Shown here: one piece after another, positions 35,177-43,430 of the stretch
Position numbering within the stretch: position 1 is the first letter of the stretch
Layout of the letters: each line of letters starts with the position of its first letter
Origin: Ignavibacteriota bacterium
GTDB taxonomy: Bacteria; Bacteroidota; Ignavibacteria; UBA10030
Length of the DNA stretch: 43,430 nucleotides
Assembly: GCA_003142475.1 (NCBI GenBank)
Contig: PLMK01000031.1
Location: 41,435 to 84,864 of the forward strand
Direction of reading: 5' to 3'
The notes under the pieces: generated by a model
Database searches by the model: none
Told to the model about the DNA's origin: nothing
What the model saw: the letters and a program-made list of their open reading frames with translations, nothing else
Position numbers and translations under genes: made by a program

Positions 35177-35923
35177 TTACATAACAAGTCCGCCGTCCAC
35201 GTTTAACACTTGGCCGGTAATATAGCTTGCAGCCGGAGAAGCAAGGAAGGCAACTACATTTGCAATCTCCTCTGGCTTTGCAATTCGTTTCATTGGAATC
35301 ACATTCATCAATGTCTCGCGCTGTTGGGGAGTAAGCTTCTGTGTCATTTCAGTATCGATGAATCCCGGTGCAACTGCATTCACTTGAATATTGCGAGATG
35401 CAAATTCTTTTGCAAGTGTTTTCGTAATGCCGATAACGCCCGCCTTCGATGCAGAATAATTCACTTGACCTGCGTTGCCCATTATCCCGACAATTGATGC
35501 GATATTGACAATTTTTCCTTGTCTTTGACTAAGCATTTGTCTTGATACGGCTTTACAAAAATTAAATGTGCCTTTCAAATTAATAGCGATTACCGAATCC
35601 CATTCGTCTTCTGACATGCGCATTATCAAGTTGTCTCGTGTAATGCCTGCATTGTTCACAAGAATATCGATGCACTGATATTCCTTTACCACTGCATCTA
35701 CTGTACTTTGCGCTTCTATAAAGTTGCGGACATCGGATTGAATAGCTGTTGAATGAACACCTTTGGCGCGGATTAAGTTCATCACCTCGTCTGCCGCTCC
35801 CTCTAGGCGGATATCGGTGAATGCCACATGCGCACCTTCTGAGGCAAGCTTGAGAGCAATTTCCCGGCCTATGCCGCGTGCACCGCCGGTCACTAGTGCT
35901 ACCTTATTATCAAGAACACCCAT
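35177..35923 (-). CDS. fabG: 3-oxoacyl-ACP reductase
   Basis: This 248-residue short-chain dehydrogenase has the NADPH motif VTGGARGIGREIALKL, NNAG in ILVNNAGITRDN, and the catalytic Tyr and Lys in YSASKAGVIGITK, with the Ser in IASIVG before them. The end YITGQVLNVDGGLVM is classical for FabG. It reduces beta-ketoacyl-ACP. It lies between fabD and acpP. Confidence 0.97.
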   Translation of the reverse strand: MGVLDNKVALVTGGARGIGREIALKLASEGAHVAFTDIRLEGAADEVMNLIRAKGVHSTAIQSDVRNFIEAQSTVDAVVKEYQCIDILVNNAGITRDNLIMRMSEDEWDSVIAINLKGTFNFCKAVSRQMLSQRQGKIVNIASIVGIMGNAGQVNYSASKAGVIGITKTLAKEFASRNIQVNAVAPGFIDTEMTQKLTPQQRETLMNVIPMKRIAKPEEIANVVAFLASPAASYITGQVLNVDGGLVM

Positions 35924-35967
35924 ACAATTCCTTTTAGAATAATATTAAGAAACCTATTACACATTAA

Positions 35968-36906
35968 TCAGTTCAATGAACCGTTCTCCATTTTTCTATT
36001 AGCAATGTCACTCAGTTTTTCAAGTCCGACAGTTTTGATATTGCCATTAATCCGTCTCACTAACCCTTGTAGCACTTTGCCAGGACCTATTTCGACAAAC
36101 GTTGATGCACCATCAATGATCATGCTTGCCACACTTTCTTCCCAACGTACCGGATTGATAAGCTGCCGTATCAACAAATTACGTATCTCATCCGCAAAAT
36201 GCATCGGCCGAGCCGTGACATTTGCATAAACCGGAATTGCAGTGTTTTGGATTTTCATTTTATCTAATGCTGCTTTTAATCCAGCCTTAGCAGATTCCAT
36301 CAGTGGAGAATGAAACGCACCGCTAACCGGAAGTTCTTTCACAATTTTTGCACCACGTACTTTTGCCAGCTCTATTGTTTTTCGTACACCGGCAATCGAA
36401 CCGGAAACGACAGTTTGTTCGGGTGAGTTGAAATTAGCCACTTGCACAATTCCATCTGCCGAGGCTTCAACACATAATTCATTAACGGTCTTTGAATCAA
36501 GACCAACAATGGCAGCCATCGTACCGGGATGCCCGACACCAGCTTGCTGCATCAATTCGCCACGCAAACGAACAAGTTTCAATCCGTCTTCAAATGTCAA
36601 TGCACCAGCAGCAACTAATGCAGAATATTCACCAAGCGAATGTCCTGCAGTCATCTCAAATTGTTTTTTATTTATAAGATGGAAAAGAACAACGCTGTGC
36701 AAAAAAATTGCTGGCTGCGTGTTTTTTGTTTGTTTCAGTTCTTCTTCAGGACCCTCAAAGCATATTCTGCTGATAGAGAATCCAAGTATTTCATCTGCTT
36801 TATCAAAGAGCATTTTCGCTGGCGCACTGCCTTCATAAAGGTCTTTGCCCATACCAACATATTGCGAACCCTGTCCCGGAAAAATAAACGCAGTTTTCAC
36901 CATCAT
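35968..36906 (-). CDS. fabD: Malonyl-CoA:ACP transacylase
   Basis: This 312-residue acyltransferase has IFPGQGSQYVGMG at the N-terminus and the nucleophile S90 in AGHSLGEYSALVAAG, the catalytic His in SGAFHSPLM, and VEIGPGKVLQGLVRR at the end. It makes malonyl-ACP. Its ATG directly follows the TAA of fabH, so the two are coupled; a second ATG follows immediately and could also serve. Confidence 0.97.
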   Translation of the reverse strand: MMVKTAFIFPGQGSQYVGMGKDLYEGSAPAKMLFDKADEILGFSISRICFEGPEEELKQTKNTQPAIFLHSVVLFHLINKKQFEMTAGHSLGEYSALVAAGALTFEDGLKLVRLRGELMQQAGVGHPGTMAAIVGLDSKTVNELCVEASADGIVQVANFNSPEQTVVSGSIAGVRKTIELAKVRGAKIVKELPVSGAFHSPLMESAKAGLKAALDKMKIQNTAIPVYANVTARPMHFADEIRNLLIRQLINPVRWEESVASMIIDGASTFVEIGPGKVLQGLVRRINGNIKTVGLEKLSDIANRKMENGSLN

Positions 36907-37917
36907 TTATGGTTTCTCTGGATTTACTAGTGACCATTTTAACAACATAGATCCCCAAGTGTAACCTGCGCCAAATGCCGCAAGAACAATATTCTGCCCA
37001 CGCTTCAACTTACCGGCTTGCCACCATTCCGATAAGCAAAGTGGAATCGTTGCCGCTGTGGTATTACCATACCGGTCGATATTGATCATCACTTTGCTGC
37101 TATCAATTCCCATCCGCTGCGCTGTCGCTTCAATGATACGCAGATTCGCTTGATGAGGTACAAGCCATGCGATATCTCTGCCCTTCAAATGGTTTCGTTT
37201 CATAATTTCTTCCGAGACATCCGCCATACAAACAACAGCACTCTTAAATACCGATTTCCCGTCTTGAAATACATAGTGCAATTTTTTATCAATCGTTTCG
37301 TGAGTTGGCGGGTTAAGGCTTCCTCCGCCTTTTATGTTCAGAAAAGCTCCGCCGGCGCCGTCACTGTACATACATTGATCGATAATGCCATAATCTTTCT
37401 CATCCGTCGGTTCAAGTAGCACGACTCCGGCAGCATCTCCAAACAAAACGCAAGTATTCCGATCTGTGTAATCGGTGATGGAGCTCATTTTGTCCGCGCC
37501 GATAACGATAACTTTGGAATGCACTCCAGTTTCGATGAAGCGTGCGCCGACGCTTACGGCATACAAAAAGCCAGAGCATGCTGCGTTTAGATCAAAACCC
37601 CATGCTTTGCTGGCACCGATTTTTTCTTGCACTACACATGCCGTTGCCGGCAGCATCATATCCGGCGTAATGGTTGCAACAATTATTAATTCAATTTCTT
37701 CTGCAGTGATGCCGCGATTAGTTAAAACTTGCTGAACTGCCTTCACTGCTAAATCTGAGGTTGCTCCTTTTTTAAGAATATGCCGCTCACGGATACCAGT
37801 TCGCGTGCGAATCCATTCATCGTTGGTGTCAACCATTTTCTCAAGATCAGCATTTGTGAGAATCTTTTCCGGAACATAGTGACCAACTGCCGTAATTGAC
37901 GCTCGTCGTACTTCCAT
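36907..37917 (-). CDS. fabH: Beta-ketoacyl-ACP synthase III
   Basis: This 336-residue enzyme starts fatty-acid synthesis by condensing an acyl-CoA with malonyl-ACP. Cys114 in NAACSGFLYA is the nucleophile, His is in WLVPHQANLRII, and Asn in YGNTTAATIPL. GIRERH near the N-terminus is typical. It lies 10 bases after plsX in the order plsX-fabH-fabD-fabG-acpP-fabF known from many bacteria. Confidence 0.97.
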   Translation of the reverse strand: MEVRRASITAVGHYVPEKILTNADLEKMVDTNDEWIRTRTGIRERHILKKGATSDLAVKAVQQVLTNRGITAEEIELIIVATITPDMMLPATACVVQEKIGASKAWGFDLNAACSGFLYAVSVGARFIETGVHSKVIVIGADKMSSITDYTDRNTCVLFGDAAGVVLLEPTDEKDYGIIDQCMYSDGAGGAFLNIKGGGSLNPPTHETIDKKLHYVFQDGKSVFKSAVVCMADVSEEIMKRNHLKGRDIAWLVPHQANLRIIEATAQRMGIDSSKVMINIDRYGNTTAATIPLCLSEWWQAGKLKRGQNIVLAAFGAGYTWGSMLLKWSLVNPEKP

Positions 37918-37927
37918 CGTTACCTTG

Positions 37928-38947
37928 TTAAAAACCTTTCTCTGCCAAAGCCTTTTCGATTTGTCGGTTTACTTGACTCTGTGCTACTTCTGCGGCACGC
38001 AGGATCATATTTTTAATACCTTTTACTGTCGAACTCCCATGACCAATAATAGTCACGCCGTTCACTCCCAACACTGGCACGCCGCCTTCTTCGTTTGGAT
38101 CCATATCTCGAAGCGATGCTTTCAGCGGCCACAACGCCATCCCTACAGCGAGTTTGTTGATTACGCCCTTTGTTGAGAACTGCTTTAATCGGCTTTTCAG
38201 GAATGATGGTACACTTTCACCAAACTTCAGAACAATATTCCCTACAAAACCATCGCACACAACGACATCGGCTTTTGATTTGAGGATATCGCCGCCTTCT
38301 ACGTTTCCAATAAAATTGTAACTGCTTGCCAAAAGAAGTTTATGCGCTTCTTGTGCTGCTTCCGTGCCTTTTGACTTTTCTTCGCCTACATTGAGCAGGG
38401 CTATTGAAGGACGGTCTTTTTTCTTCAGAAGCCGAACATAAATATTTCCCATTACTGCAAATTCATATAAATGCTGCGCGCGGCAATCGACATTGGCGCC
38501 TGCATCTACTAACAAACAAGTGCCATGCTCTGCCGGAATAAATGTTCCAATCGTCGGGCGGCTGACATTTTTAATACGTCCTAAAATGAGTGTTGCAGCC
38601 GAAAGCACAGCACCTGTATTTCCTGCACTAACACACGCATCAACTTTTCCTTCTTTATGAAGATGCATTCCAACGGAGAGAGAAGAATCTTTCTTTTGTT
38701 TGAGGGCAGCGGTCGGAGAATCTGCCATAGTGATAACTTGCGAAGCGTGTACCACTGTAAACGGAAGATGCTCTGCATTTTGCAATGCAAGCTGATGATG
38801 AATGGTTTGTTCGTCTCCCACGAGTACAATTTCAAATTGTTCGCGAGATGCTCGGAGTGCTTCTACTGCACCAGCGACTTCACGTTCTGGTGCACAGTCC
38901 CCGCCCATGGTATCAAGCGCAATACGTAATTTCTTGGGAGATTCCAT
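37928..38947 (-). CDS. plsX: Phosphate acyltransferase PlsX
   Basis: This 339-residue protein makes acyl-phosphate from acyl-ACP, the entry to phospholipid synthesis through PlsY. N-terminal IALDTMGGDCAPEREVAGA, VSAGNTGAVLSAATLILGRI, ALLNVGEEKSKGT and VVCDGFVGNIVLKFGE are family signatures, and the length is normal. It sits between rpmF and fabH, the standard neighbourhood. Confidence 0.97.
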   Translation of the reverse strand: MESPKKLRIALDTMGGDCAPEREVAGAVEALRASREQFEIVLVGDEQTIHHQLALQNAEHLPFTVVHASQVITMADSPTAALKQKKDSSLSVGMHLHKEGKVDACVSAGNTGAVLSAATLILGRIKNVSRPTIGTFIPAEHGTCLLVDAGANVDCRAQHLYEFAVMGNIYVRLLKKKDRPSIALLNVGEEKSKGTEAAQEAHKLLLASSYNFIGNVEGGDILKSKADVVVCDGFVGNIVLKFGESVPSFLKSRLKQFSTKGVINKLAVGMALWPLKASLRDMDPNEEGGVPVLGVNGVTIIGHGSSTVKGIKNMILRAAEVAQSQVNRQIEKALAEKGF

Positions 38948-38997
38948 GAAATTCGCTTCAGGTCCCTGTATTCCGGTACCGTGGCGTATCCTGCTAA

Positions 38998-39180
38998 TTA
39001 GGCTTCCTTCGGGGTGACTATAGAGCGGCCGTTATAGAATCCGCAGTGGGGACATGCCCGGTGTTGCAGTTTTTGTTCGTGACAATTTGGGCATTCTTGC
39101 GTTGACGGTGCCGTTGCCTTGTAATGCGTTCGGCGTTTGCGTCCGCGAGCCTTAGAATGTCGTCGTTTAGGATTTGGCAT
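38998..39180 (-). CDS. rpmF: 50S ribosomal protein L32
   Basis: This 60-residue basic protein begins MPNPKRRHSKARGRKRR and has a zinc-ribbon form with two Cys pairs, CPNCHEQKLQHRACPHC. It keeps all four cysteines, so it is the zinc-containing version. It lies between yceD and plsX, as in many bacteria. Confidence 0.97.
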   Translation of the reverse strand: MPNPKRRHSKARGRKRRTHYKATAPSTQECPNCHEQKLQHRACPHCGFYNGRSIVTPKEA

Positions 39181-39204
39181 ATTATACTTTCTTAAATTAT
39201 ATAC

Positions 39205-39723
39205 TCAGTTATGGGACAGTTTTTTTAGTACATCCCAACGCGAGTCTACTGCTTGATCATTACAGGTGCAACTCGCAATATTTTTATTTACACCGCATAC
39301 AGGACAAAATCCCTGACAATCTTCCCTGCATAAAAGCTTTTGCGGGATGGTTAGCAGAACGTATTGTCGCACATCATCATCTAGATCAATGTAATTCATA
39401 TCAGCCGTGAGGATCTGGATATCTTCCTTTTTATTCAGATCGACGGCGGAGCGGGCACCTTGAACATACACCATCGAATATGCCGTATTCATCTCTTGAT
39501 GAAAATTTTCGAGGCACCGGTCGCAGAAAAAACTTCCTTCTGCCTGTATTTCTACTTGAAGGAACATTTGGCGCAAACTTTTATCTAGCTTGGCTTCAAT
39601 TTTAACTGTACCGCTAAACCGTTCATCCAGACCAATCTTCAAAGGCTCCGCTTCAAAGTGATATTCGTGAATCCCTTCCGAAAGTTTTGAGATATTAATC
39701 CGAAATTCAGCCAATGAACCCAT
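39205..39723 (-). CDS. YceD/DUF177 family protein
   Basis: This 172-residue protein has the family's FFCDRCLENFHQEMN region and a cysteine-rich end (CREDCQGFCPVCGVNKNIASCTC). DUF177 proteins are nearly always encoded next to rpmF and are linked to 23S rRNA or ribosome assembly in bacteria and plastids; the mechanism is not read from sequence. First gene of the rpmF-plsX-fab row. A small hairpin (GGCTT/AAGCC at 39736-39751) lies just upstream in its leader. Confidence 0.9.
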   Translation of the reverse strand: MGSLAEFRINISKLSEGIHEYHFEAEPLKIGLDERFSGTVKIEAKLDKSLRQMFLQVEIQAEGSFFCDRCLENFHQEMNTAYSMVYVQGARSAVDLNKKEDIQILTADMNYIDLDDDVRQYVLLTIPQKLLCREDCQGFCPVCGVNKNIASCTCNDQAVDSRWDVLKKLSHN

Positions 39724-39935
39724 AACGTGAACCCCGGCTTAACCGGAAGCCATTAAAATTGGCAAAAAAATGAACATACATTACAAAAAAACGTTTGAAA
39801 ATATACCTATTTCTATGGAGATAATCAAGAAAAAAAGTCTGCAACAAAATGAGTCTTAATCACGCATTCGCGAATGCATTTGGAATATACAACTAGATTT
39901 CATAGCTTTCGTAATAAATGCGCATCAAACAATTA
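39724..39935. other. Intergenic region, divergent promoters, no gene seen
   Basis: About 212 AT-rich bases between the minus-strand yceD operon and the plus-strand methyltransferase remnant. It presumably contains the promoter of the whole rpmF-fab row. I see no clear coding frame. Confidence 0.5.
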
Positions 39936-40689
39936 ATGAAACGAATTTTTCCCAATAGATTAGAAGTCAAATTTCAACAAACATTCTACTTCTTCAGAGG
40001 GTTATGGTATGGGGGTAGCAAATATCAATGCCCTTGTTGCGAAACTCGAGTTCGCTGATTCCTTTCTGGCGGTGTAAATCTACGACCCAACGCAAAGTGC
40101 CCGCGATGTGGGTCTCTGAAACGACATCGGTTACTTTGGCTCTATCTTAAACAAAAAACTGATTTTTTCAATCGACACTTATGTGTATTAGATATTGCTC
40201 CTACTTACTTTATGCAACAAAAATTCAGGCATTATGCTAATCTTGACTATCTTAGTACAGGTCTTGACGATCCGTGGGTAATGACGCATATGGATATCAT
40301 GGCAATACCGTTGCCTGACAACCATTTTGATTGCATTATCTGCTACCATAGTATTGGAACATATTGCCGATGATCGACAAGCTTTGAAGGAATTATTCAG
40401 AGTTCTAAAGCCAGATAGATGGGCTATTCTTCAATCACCTATTGATATGACTCGAGAAATCACGTTAGAGGATCCTCGGGTAACCACACCGGAAGATCGT
40501 CAGAAACTATTTGGCCAAGATGACCACTTAAGAGTCTACGGACGTGACTATATTGAACGGCGCAAAGAAGTTGGATTCTTTGTTACACCGGACACATTTG
40601 TTCAGCAGTTATCTAATAAAATGATAGATAAATTTGGTCTGATGAAAGAGGAAGTATTATTTATTTGCAAAAAACCTGTCATTTCCTGA
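39936..40689 (+). pseudogene. Broken zinc-ribbon SAM-dependent methyltransferase
   Basis: From the ATG at 39936 the frame reads a zinc ribbon (YQCPCCETRVR), meets TGA at 40056-40058, and continues in the same frame with FLSGGVNLRPNAKCPRCGS and then a methyltransferase domain (VLDIAPTYFMQQKF, IPLPDNHFDCIICYH). At about 40350 one extra A shifts the frame; after it the protein resumes as VLEHIADDRQALKELFRVLKP and runs to 40687. One nonsense and one +1 change therefore break an otherwise well-kept gene, so the loss looks recent. The 40327 frame alone is only its C-terminal part. Target unknown. Confidence 0.85.
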
Positions 40690-42961
40690 TTACAGCAACC
40701 TTGCCGGTCACAGTTTGCGAACCGTTTTCTGCAGTTGCAACAATGAAATAGATTCCAGATGCAACGAAAGCACCATTTTTATCGCGTCCATCCCAAAACG
40801 CCCTGCCGCCGCCTTGTGCTTCAAATTGTTTAACGACAGAACCACTTACGGTCATTATTTTAATTGTACTATTTGCAACTAAGTTGCGTATTGTGAAGGG
40901 CTGGTCATTTGGCAAAATAAACGGATTGGGACCACACTCAAGCTTAGAATATGTTCGGCTCGTCTGCACAGCGGTAATTGCAAGAGCTGACAGACCTTGT
41001 TCCGTCCCGAAATAGGCGATACCGTGTTTCTGATCGATAGCAATTGTTCGTACGTCATTCGATAGCAAAGATTTATTTGTTGACGTCACAGTATAACTTT
41101 GCAGCAACTGTGTGCCATCCGCGTTAACAACAAAGACACCTTCTTTTGTTCCAATCCATTTGTTGTTCACTGCATCGATTGCAATTGATTGAATAACTTG
41201 TTCAATTAATGGATACGATTTGCTTCGATTATTTGGATCAAACGGATAAAGAGGATTGTGAATAATAACTACACCAAGTCCAAGTCCAGCCCAGATTTCT
41301 CCATCAAGATCTATAGCCAATGAAAGGACAATATTACTAAGTAACCCATCATCCGTGGTTAGTTTTCCCCAACCATCATATGACTCTGTGCCTGAGATTG
41401 TATTCTTTTCATTGAAGAAATACAATCCGTTTCCATTGTCCATATGCCATGGCACTGTACTTCCCATCCATTTTGTATCATTTTGATCAATCACAATACC
41501 ATGAAACCATCCATTAGAATAATAATAATCATCAAAAAATGTTCCAGTTGTGTCGCTATCAAGTCGAAGGAGGCTCCTGCCAGTTGCTTCATTTCGATTC
41601 ACAATCCATGTTTTTCCTTCATTGTCAATTGCAACGCCGCTGCTGACAACATAGTCAGGAACCGAGGTAATCGCGCCGGGAAGACTCGGTTTGGAATAAT
41701 AGTTGTACTTCCGCACAACAGAATCGCCAACAACTTTAACGACTCCATCACCCCATGACGACACCCAGACAGAACCAGTTACTCCAAGAGAGACATTATA
41801 ATAATAGTCAAAGAGTGCTCCATTTTTTTGCATCAGTGGATATTTATCACTCGTAAAATTTTTCCATTGTTTATTCTCAGATAGAGAAGGATTATATCGA
41901 TAAAAACCAGCATCTGCAATTTCACCGGAAGCGCACCAAAGTACGCCATCTGCATCAACAGCGAGACTACTGAAAAAATTAGAGTTTGGTCCGTTAGGAT
42001 ATGAATAATTCCAGGTGGAACCGATCAGATGTGCTAATCCTTTTGATGCAGTTGCTATCCAAAGGGAAGAAGCTGGAATGATACAGACTCCTTGAACATC
42101 GGAATTTGAGGTAACAGTTTGCGGCATATCAAATATAGATGCAAGAGTCTCAACTGTAAAATTTGAACCGGAACTCGAAAGCACATACAATCTGCCATTT
42201 ACAACTCGAAGTTCACGGACAGATCTATTACTCAGTAATGGAATAGCTTTTGGCGTGTTATCATTGAGAGCAAAATATACTACGCCGCTCGCACTTCCGA
42301 CAAGCAATGTATCGTTGAACACCGCGAGTGCCGTTACCGCGCTTGAGGCAATTCCAGGAAACGATGTATACTGAGTCCACACACTCGATCCCAAGTAAGA
42401 GGCTGTAAGTCCTTTATCGGTTCCGACCCATATTCGACTTTGTTGAAGAGCCATGCAAGATACTTGTGGCGATATGAATCCCAAATTCTGATATGTATCT
42501 CCAAATTCCCAACGTGAACGCTTAAAGACTGAAGCGCCAAATTCGGAAACAATGAACACTGTATCCCCTTTAAAACTGAATGATTTAATCCCCTTTTGAG
42601 TGTGTTCTGTGCTATTCGCAATATCTGCAATTGTTTGCCATTGATGTGTATTTATATCATAGACATTTACATATCCGCCTGCTTCACCAATCCAAATATA
42701 GTGTGTACCATCATAAGCAATAGTGAGAACATCATTTGTATCTAAACCATCAACATTGGTAAATTTAGTGAACGATCCGTTTGCCGTATCAAATGCAAAT
42801 ACACCGCCGCCTGTTGCAGCCCAAATATTACCACCTATTTGCACTGCGCTACGAACGGACTTCATATCTGTGAATGATCTCCACTCTCCGACGTGCTGCT
42901 GACTTTGTGCATGAACAGTAAGAAAGAGAAAAACGAGGAATATTTTTTGAATACGATGCAT
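40679..42961 (-). CDS. Exported beta-propeller protein with type IX sorting-like C-terminus (PorZ-like)
   Basis: This 760-residue protein has a signal peptide ending AQSQ, then many short repeats of the two-component-regulator propeller type (IWAATGGGVFAFDTAN, LTIAYDGTHYIWIGEAGG, LAIDLDGEIWAGLGLG, IAIDAVNNKWIGTKEG), probably two propellers, and a C-terminal FlgD-like/sorting domain (CGPNPFILPNDQP to GKVAVIRK). The opening GEWRSFTDMKSVRSAVQIGG resembles PorZ, the surface protein that delivers A-LPS to the type IX attachment complex, but the match is by eye only. It converges on the broken methyltransferase and overlaps its end by 11 bases. ribH lies 7 bases upstream of it. Confidence 0.82.
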   Translation of the reverse strand: MHRIQKIFLVFLFLTVHAQSQQHVGEWRSFTDMKSVRSAVQIGGNIWAATGGGVFAFDTANGSFTKFTNVDGLDTNDVLTIAYDGTHYIWIGEAGGYVNVYDINTHQWQTIADIANSTEHTQKGIKSFSFKGDTVFIVSEFGASVFKRSRWEFGDTYQNLGFISPQVSCMALQQSRIWVGTDKGLTASYLGSSVWTQYTSFPGIASSAVTALAVFNDTLLVGSASGVVYFALNDNTPKAIPLLSNRSVRELRVVNGRLYVLSSSGSNFTVETLASIFDMPQTVTSNSDVQGVCIIPASSLWIATASKGLAHLIGSTWNYSYPNGPNSNFFSSLAVDADGVLWCASGEIADAGFYRYNPSLSENKQWKNFTSDKYPLMQKNGALFDYYYNVSLGVTGSVWVSSWGDGVVKVVGDSVVRKYNYYSKPSLPGAITSVPDYVVSSGVAIDNEGKTWIVNRNEATGRSLLRLDSDTTGTFFDDYYYSNGWFHGIVIDQNDTKWMGSTVPWHMDNGNGLYFFNEKNTISGTESYDGWGKLTTDDGLLSNIVLSLAIDLDGEIWAGLGLGVVIIHNPLYPFDPNNRSKSYPLIEQVIQSIAIDAVNNKWIGTKEGVFVVNADGTQLLQSYTVTSTNKSLLSNDVRTIAIDQKHGIAYFGTEQGLSALAITAVQTSRTYSKLECGPNPFILPNDQPFTIRNLVANSTIKIMTVSGSVVKQFEAQGGGRAFWDGRDKNGAFVASGIYFIVATAENGSQTVTGKVAVIRK

Positions 42962-42968
42962 AGGATAC

Positions 42969-43430
42969 CTACCGTGGCCGGCGTTTTAGTGTTTTAAAGA
43001 GAGCAGCCATTTCAAGAGCAGTCAATGCGGCATCCCACCCTTTATGTCCCTGCGAGCCACCAACACGATCTAGCGCTTGTTGTTCATTATCGGTTGTCAG
43101 CACACCAAACACTACCGGAAGAGAATAACGCAATGCTACATCTTGAATCCCGCGTGCTGTTTCAGCGGAAACATATTCAAAATGCGGAGTGTCCCCGCGA
43201 ATAACAGCACCAAGACAAATAATCGCATCCCACTTTTTTTGAGCTGCCAACCGATTGGCAACTTGAGGCAATTCAAATGCACCCGGACAGGATATAATTT
43301 TCCTGTTTTTTTCGGAGACACCATGGTCACGTAAACAGCGTTCAGCGCCTTCAAGTAATTTTGTGGTAATGTTTTGGTTGAATCGGCTAATAACAATAGC
43401 GAACTGAAATTTAGCCGCTGATCCTTGAAA
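42969..43430 (-). CDS. ribH: 6,7-dimethyl-8-ribityllumazine synthase (5' partial)
   Basis: The frame is open from the window edge: the first codons on the minus strand read AAKFQFAIVISRFNQNIT, then CPGAFELPQVANRL, AIICLGAVIRGDTPHF, VSAETARGIQDV and PVVFGVLTTDNEQQA, all lumazine synthase signatures including the His of TPHFEYV. 153 codons are visible; only a few N-terminal residues are missing. No start is seen, so the TTG at 43271 is not the real start. It makes lumazine, the riboflavin precursor. It is followed closely by the propeller gene. Confidence 0.96.
   Translation of the reverse strand, partial: FQGSAAKFQFAIVISRFNQNITTKLLEGAERCLRDHGVSEKNRKIISCPGAFELPQVANRLAAQKKWDAIICLGAVIRGDTPHFEYVSAETARGIQDVALRYSLPVVFGVLTTDNEQQALDRVGGSQGHKGWDAALTALEMAALFKTLKRRPR

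Noticed and set aside
36428-36838. Plus-strand frame of 136 codons opposite fabD
   Set aside because: It lies entirely within fabD on the opposite strand and shows no domain.
40056-40058. TGA recoding (Trp or selenocysteine) in the methyltransferase frame
   Set aside because: A second, independent frameshift is present downstream, TGA ends other genes here, and no selenocysteine context is evident.

Overview
The window looks like chromosomal DNA of a moderately AT-rich bacterium of the FCB group (Bacteroidota/Chlorobi/Ignavibacteria side). Three secreted proteins end in sorting domains of the type IX secretion kind (NYPNPFNPSTTI, YPNPCNPTTTI or PNPFILPNDQPFTI, followed by FNMLGK/FNMLGQ-type strands and a short C-terminal basic tail). 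The wording of these tails is typical of Ignavibacteria and relatives, but the exact lineage is inference. There is an Omp85 barrel, so the cell has an outer membrane.

Layout. 1-3742 (+): a GNAT acetyltransferase cut by the window edge, then a small acyl-CoA module (XRE-cupin regulator, AMP-forming acyl-CoA ligase, stand-alone cupin, hotdog thioesterase). 4045-5768 (+): two tandem PAP2-fold proteins; the second has lost two phosphate-binding arginines. 5861-6958 (-): YchF. 7265-9058: a tRNA-like gene with an overgrown anticodon arm, abutting the stop codon of a DUF4411 PIN / XRE-ImmA toxin-antitoxin-like pair. 9263-14490 (+): argC-argJ-argB-argR-smr-argG behind an 18-bp palindrome that fits an ArgR operator. 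14627-25852 (+): three large exported proteins (GH3 glycosidase, N-acetylmuramoyl-L-alanine amidase, 2021-aa multidomain surface protein) that sit between argG and argH. 26003-27394 (+): argH. 27561-39723 (-): rsmE, an Omp85 protein, gcvP, rnc and a fatty-acid synthesis cluster yceD-rpmF-plsX-fabH-fabD-fabG-acpP-fabF. 39936-40689 (+): a broken zinc-ribbon methyltransferase. 40679-43430 (-): a PorZ-like propeller protein and ribH, cut by the window edge.

Functionally, the arg genes cover the acetyl-cycle steps ArgB, ArgC and ArgJ and the last two steps ArgG and ArgH, with ArgR as likely autoregulator; argD and argF are not in the window. The fab block supplies malonyl-ACP, the condensing enzymes, ACP, the ketoreductase and the PlsX link to phospholipids.

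The most unusual signals are: (1) a 120-bp GC-rich, NNC-codon-rich tract at the end of a formylglycine-enzyme-like (C-type-lectin fold) domain inside the giant surface protein, which looks like the variable region of a diversity-generating retroelement, with no reverse transcriptase or template repeat in this window; (2) an ungapped ~134-bp duplication covering the untranslated leader plus signal peptide of two unrelated exported proteins; (3) the tRNA-like gene with a ~33-nt anticodon region next to a PIN-domain gene; (4) two successive blocks of exactly seven VCBS/FG-GAP repeats. All calls come from reading the sequence by eye; no database search was run.
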